This document shows positions 59,726 to 64,000 of a DNA stretch of 64,000 nt, one piece after another. The notes under the pieces were generated by a model. That model saw only the letters and a list, made by a program, of their open reading frames with translations. It had not been told where the DNA came from and made no database searches. The first letter of the stretch is position 1. Each line of letters opens with the position of its first letter. The stretch covers positions 1,302,001 through 1,366,000 of the forward strand of contig OY723256.1 in assembly GCA_963210315.1 (NCBI GenBank), written 5' to 3'. This DNA is from Rhynchopus euleeides. Its lineage: Eukaryota; Euglenozoa; Diplonemea; Diplonemida; Diplonemidae. A program made the position numbers and the translations under genes.

Positions 59726-61894
59726 GTGAGTATCTCTCTGTATCAGGTGATGATGTGCCCAGTGGTGTCCTCGCGGCATGCAGCGTATTATGGGCGCGGA
59801 TCAAACAAAGGGTCATGCTGCAGCACGCTGTCAAGAAGTGAATGCAAAACGAAAAACACAAGACAGCCTTGTGTAACCACTGCCTGGATTTGTGTGCCAG
59901 GCCCGGGGGGTGGGGGTGGGGGTGGGAGGGGTCAAAAAATTTGAAACAGGAAAAAAATGCTTGCAACGCCTTCCGGCAGCTAACACAGCCAAGCAGCATG
60001 CTAGACCTTGGGTTTTTCGGGAAAAACCCCCCCCCCCCCCACCAATGCTGAGAATAAGGCCAAGTCCCGAGTCCCGAGCTCCAAATCCGTGGCTGGTCTT
60101 CACCCTTACAATAGCCCCTTTTCACTTGAGGTGGGGCCGGAAAAACTTTTTTGCAACCAACAAAACTCATCTCCCAGAGCAAAATGACCCCACCACAGTT
60201 CGGAGAATATCCGGAAATCCTAACTCGGAAATCCAATTTTGGTGTCCCTGGGGGTCCGACCAGGACCCCAGGGACCAAGGGGGCGACCCTCAGTGGGACC
60301 CACTCATGATCAAAGTCCTGGACCAGGTCAGGGCCTGGGTTGGAGCCCAGCTTGTGCAAGTAGGGTCAGGACCTGGGTCATGGCCCCGGGTCTGTCCTGA
60401 TCAGGATCGAGGTCCTGGTCTGGTGGGTGACCTAGTCATGAGGTCCCGAGGGTCTGACTCGGTCAGTGTGACCACTGGAGTCACCTCCAGCCTGGCAGCA
60501 TCATTTCAGGGGTGATGGCAGGCGCCACAAGGCCAAAATGACCCCATCACGATCTGCACGGGCTCCAAACATGCAAATGAACCGGGTTTCCGGTCGCCTC
60601 ACGCCACCCCCTCCCGTACCATGTCCCAAGTCCGACTGAGCATAACCAAGTCCCAAGTCCCGGACCCCCAAACCTTATTCTCAGCAGTGCCCCCCACCCC
60701 TTCCCTCTCTCCGGCACTGACCCCCAGTTCTTTATTTCTGCTTCTGTCTCTCTTCTCCATGGGATCCCGTGGAACTAGCCTCCCCGACCTGTGCCAGCTG
60801 TGCCTCTTTTATTGTTACCCCCTTGCCAAAGCCACCCTTGCTGTGCCTAAGCACCTTGGGTGGGACGGGTGGGAGTGGGGTGGCCGGAGCTTTTTTCCCA
60901 GAATTCTACGCTCGCAGGTGGTGGTTAGTTGATGGCTGCCCCACACACCTGCCTAGCATATGGTGCATCGCAACAAACACGCCTGGGAAGGGGATGGGGG
61001 ATTGGGGGGCGTTCTTGGTTGACAACGCTGTTCGGGGTGGGGGGGAGCGCTTTGGCGTTGTGCCCTGTCCTGTCAGGTGGCTGGTTCAGTTTTGAACCAG
61101 GCCTGGTTCTGGTGGGTTGTGTATTTGCCATGTGTATGTGGGGGGGGGGGGGGCGCAAAACCCAACCCGCAGTGGCTTTCATCGCACCCGCACATGCAAC
61201 GCTGGCCTTCAATAGCCCAATGACAACTCGCGAATTGTCCCATCTTCTCAGCTTATATACAATCTCGAGGCAGGCCTCCCACCCCATGCCCTCTGAACGT
61301 GATCCTTGGTCATCTTGTTGCATTTTACCCCCCCCCCCCTGTGATTCCACCCAATACCCGCCCTTTCTTTCATCCATTTTTATCCTGGCTATTTTGACTC
61401 TCTCTGTGTGGGCTGGTCTTCACCGCCTTTACCCTTTCTCTGGAAGACAGATGCTGCGCCCCCTCCCCCCTTCCCTGTTGCATGGATGGGTCGAGTCCGG
61501 CGGGGGAAATATTAATTTGGCCATTTCACCCCGATTCTGGCCAAATCATAATGGCAAAATACAAAAGCAAATCAGAAGCCAGCCGCACTGGCGTACTGGC
61601 ATACTGACACACAACACAGGCACTACTTGCATAAAGAGCAGATGCGTGTCGACTCAATACACGTTACCTTTCTCCGCGTCGCCCTGCTCTTCCCCTTTGC
61701 AAAACCGTGCGGGGGGGGGTGTGGATGCAAAGGCAGGGCCACTAACGACACAAGAGGGGGGGGGATCGATCCAACGACAGACAGGGCACACAGAGATGCT
61801 TTGGAACCCCCCCCCCTCGTCCCCCCTCCTCCCTTTAGCATCAGACACAACCTGCATAACGAGTGAAGACTTCCATTTCACCCCCCCCCCCCTA
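59726..61894. other. Intron or spacer, repeat-rich
   Basis: Contains MITE-like element E6 and several poly-C/G runs. A stretch near 61370-61440 could encode a hydrophobic segment (S-I-F-I-L-A-I-L-T-L-S-V-W-A), but no matching splice sites were established. Confidence 0.4.
60046..60686. mobile_element. MITE-like element (E6), 641 bp
   Basis: Perfect 14-bp terminal inverted repeats TGCTGAGAATAAGG / CCTTATTCTCAGCA, with CAAGTCCC-type motifs just inside both ends. The interior is rich in GGTC/GACC motifs and non-coding. No target duplication could be read from the flanks. Confidence 0.6.
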
Positions 61895-63042
61895 GGGGGG
61901 GTCAAATGCCACCCTTTTACGTGGACAAACACGATTTTTCAAAAAACCGGCGCAGAGGCCCCAAAGCCCCCGTAAACCCTCCAAACCCCCCCAGATCGGT
62001 CCGGAAACCCATCGAACCCCACTTTTCCACCATTCCGGGCACCTCAGGTGCCCGAATTGGGGTACCTAAATTTTGTGCCACCGTTTGGTACCGTACAGTG
62101 CCACTGTGTGGGAGGTTGGAAAAGAAAATGCCCCAACACACCACATCTGAGGGTTGCAATGCATGTTGCTTGCCAACCACGTCATCCGGTGGGTGTCAGG
62201 CGCTATGTAGGTGGCATTAGCCAGGTCTTCGATGTGTTCTGGCTTGTATATATACCTCCCTGCCACCATGCACCGGGAGGCTGCCTGTAGGTACGGAACA
62301 GTCCAGATGGTCGTGTGATTCCTGTGCAGCAGTGCTCCACAACCGGGATGTGTTGACAACGACTGTTGCAACACGAGCTGTACATTCCGGGAACACATGA
62401 AGTGCGCTGTCGTGGTACCCATTGTGCCAGAATTGGTAGTTGCTGCGGTCTACTTTGCCTGGCCCAAGAGCACTGGTACTGAACGGTGCAATATGCGTGG
62501 CGAGGTGAATGCAACGGAAGGGCGCAAAGTCAATACAGCTCTCGGATGGCGGGTGGTGGTGCCACTAGTGTGTGACGTTCACTCGAGGATACAACGCATC
62601 ACAATGAATCAGCAACCGTGGACCGAGTACAATACGCTCTCTGTGGCTGGTGTGGGGGACAAAGGCAGTGCCTGTGCCGCAGGCAGGGAGGTATATATAC
62701 AAGCCAGAACACATCGAAGACCTGGCTAATGCCACCTACATAGCGCCTGACACCCACCGGATGACGTGGTTGGCAAGCAACATGCATTGCAACCCTCAGA
62801 TGTGGTGTGTTGGGGCATTTTCTTTTCCAACCTCCCACACAGTGGCACTGTACGGTACCAAACGGTGGCACAAAATTTAGGTACCCCAATTCGGGCACCT
62901 GAGGTGCCCGGAATGGTGGAAAAGTGGGGTTCGATGGGTTTCCGGACCGATCTGGGGGGGTTTGGAGGGTTTACGGGGGCTTTGGGGCCTCTGCGCCGGT
63001 TTTTTGAAAAATCGTGTTTGTCACCCCCATTTGACCCCCCCT
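61895..63042. mobile_element. Inverted-repeat element (E7), 1148 bp with about 350-370-bp arms
   Basis: Left arm 61895-62264 and right arm 62692-63042 are inverted copies. They are virtually identical except near the outer end, where the left arm has about ten extra bases. The ends are GGGGGGGTCAAATG / CATTTGACCCCCCC, flanked by TA (61893-61894, 63043-63044). A 427-bp unique spacer lies between the arms. The same 85-residue reading is open outward in both arms; it simply reflects the arm identity and shows no domain. Non-autonomous foldback or Tc1/mariner-type element. It ends about 140 bases before the next ATG. Confidence 0.85.
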
Positions 63043-63075
63043 ACCCCCCCCCCCCCCCTTTAGCATCACACACAG

Positions 63076-63112
63076 CCTGCCCCCCGCTGACTACCCACCC
63101 ACTCACCTGCAG
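63076..63112 (+). promoter_or_regulatory. Candidate trans-splice acceptor
   Basis: Tract with CTACCCACCCACTCACCTGCAG ending at 63112 (a second CAG at 63116), 69 bases before ATG 63182. Confidence 0.45.
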
Positions 63113-63181
63113 GCAGGGAAGGGGACAGGGCCTGCGTTGGCCGCCCATCTCTCGACTCCTTGGCACCTGACGGCACTCGCC

Positions 63182-64000
63182 ATGCCGCAGGCCCTGTGGG
63201 GGGGCTATGAAGGTGCCCTGTCGGACCCCCGCCGGTGGCTCAACGAGGGCGAGGAGTGGTTCTCCGCGCAGGACGCGACGCTGAGCGTGACGGAGCAGAA
63301 GTTCGACAGCGCGGTGCAGAGGTCGCAGAGCCACGCGCGGCATGTGCAGCCGCTGAGGCGGCACACGTCGCAGCAGCACAGCGGAGGTGCCCACATCCGC
63401 TCTGCGTCACACCGGCATGTCAAGACTGCGATGGATCGGTGGGAGGACCATGTGTCTGACTTCCACCTCAACCCCAGCACGACACACCAGCTGAGCGCAA
63501 TCCGCCGTGCCGACGTGAAGGACCAGGTGCTGCAGTCCCTCCTCCGCCCGGAGCTGAACTGCAACTTCCTCCCGGAAAACCACAGGTCGGAGACGCAGAC
63601 CGCAAACGCCTCGATGCTCTACCACAACATGCCCTTCGACCTCCACACCATGGTGGACCACGCTGTCGCTTCCGACGCCGCACCCCACACGCCACGCGAG
63701 GGGCACCCGACGGAGGTGCGCGGGCTGCGCACCTCCCCCAGGGGCCAGGGGGGGCAGGCGCGGCGGCGGGCGAGGAGCCCTGTGTGCACACAGAACCCGC
63801 TGCACCCGAAGCCGTGGGAGGGGCCCTCTGCGTCGGATCCGAGGCAGAAGTGGAGGAGCATAAATGACTACCATGTGCCGTCGCAGCGGTCGGCGGGGGG
63901 GAGGGTGGTACGGAGGGCGGTGCAGCAGCAGGGGAGGCAGGGGCAGCAAAGTGGGGGTGTCGCCGTGTCCTCCCGTGGCAGAGGGGATTCGTATGGCCGG
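63182..64000 (+). CDS. Unrecognised basic protein, truncated by the window end
   Basis: 273 codons from ATG 63182, open to the last base, so the C-terminus is missing. The start follows a CACCTGCAG acceptor by 69 bases. The protein starts M-P-Q-A-L-W-G-G-Y-E-G-A and is rich in His, Gln and Arg. It has helical segments (T-E-Q-K-F-D-S-A-V-Q-R-S-Q and T-A-M-D-R-W-E-D-H-V) and a basic, Gly/Gln-rich later part (R-G-Q-G-G-Q-A-R-R-R-A-R-S-P). Third codon positions are strongly GC, as in the other host genes here. No domain, signal peptide or membrane helix is recognised. Confidence 0.65.
   Translation, partial: MPQALWGGYEGALSDPRRWLNEGEEWFSAQDATLSVTEQKFDSAVQRSQSHARHVQPLRRHTSQQHSGGAHIRSASHRHVKTAMDRWEDHVSDFHLNPSTTHQLSAIRRADVKDQVLQSLLRPELNCNFLPENHRSETQTANASMLYHNMPFDLHTMVDHAVASDAAPHTPREGHPTEVRGLRTSPRGQGGQARRRARSPVCTQNPLHPKPWEGPSASDPRQKWRSINDYHVPSQRSAGGRVVRRAVQQQGRQGQQSGGVAVSSRGRGDSYGR

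Noticed and set aside
60929..61975. 348-codon + frame between E6 and E7
   Set aside because: Composed of G-runs and simple sequence, overlaps the E7 boundary and has no domain. A hydrophobic piece could be an exon, but splice sites were not convincing.
1..64000. tRNA, rRNA or spliced-leader genes
   Set aside because: I looked for box B-like GGTTCRA motifs with a matching acceptor stem and for rRNA-like stretches and found none; a covariance-model scan would be needed to exclude them.

Overview
The window looks like nuclear DNA of a GC-rich, gene-sparse, transposon-rich protist. Every host gene I can support lies on the + strand. Most start a few tens of bases downstream of a C-rich pyrimidine tract ending in CAG, as expected for polycistronic transcription with trans-spliced 5' ends. 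At least two genes also carry ordinary GT-AG introns. Together with an ingi/L1Tc-like LINE that has a 2A peptide, this suggests a euglenozoan, most plausibly diplonemid-like. That assignment is inference; no rRNA, tRNA or spliced-leader gene was found.

Layout. 1-2725: end of a flavin amine oxidase, a PDZ-like protein and a small type I membrane protein. 2772-9934: transposon territory, with a 4.46-kb TTAA-flanked element carrying two minus-strand genes. A TA-targeting MITE sits exactly inside its left TTAA site, and that MITE itself holds two further MITEs. 11097-11891: a U1-type zinc-finger protein. About 17.0-22.0 kb: a nearly intact LINE whose ORF1 and ORF2 share one frame, separated by a single TGA, with a canonical 2A motif just after it. 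22806-25889: a secreted/membrane fusion of an ENPP-like domain, an Ig-like segment and an alkaline phosphatase. 28369-30789: a copine with an N-terminal acylation motif. 32475-38078: a 58-bp satellite array of about 87 units with higher-order structure, a MITE insertion and an orientation flip.

39964-45095: a large secreted repeat protein split by one frameshift. 50543-54172: an EF-hand/WD40 protein. 55056-56813: a six-TM protein with a degenerate class III cyclase domain. 57407-58939: an unrecognised protein with one clear intron. 59469-59725: the first exon of a Q/P-rich protein. 61895-63042: a very young inverted-repeat element. 63182-64000: an unrecognised protein cut by the window end.

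The host genes do not form an obvious pathway; copine, cyclase-like, EF-hand/WD40 and phosphatase proteins hint at membrane and signalling functions. The most unusual items are the ORF1-TGA-2A-ORF2 LINE, the nested stack of transposons that can be dated by their target sites, and the two-gene TTAA element whose larger protein I cannot place in a known transposase family.
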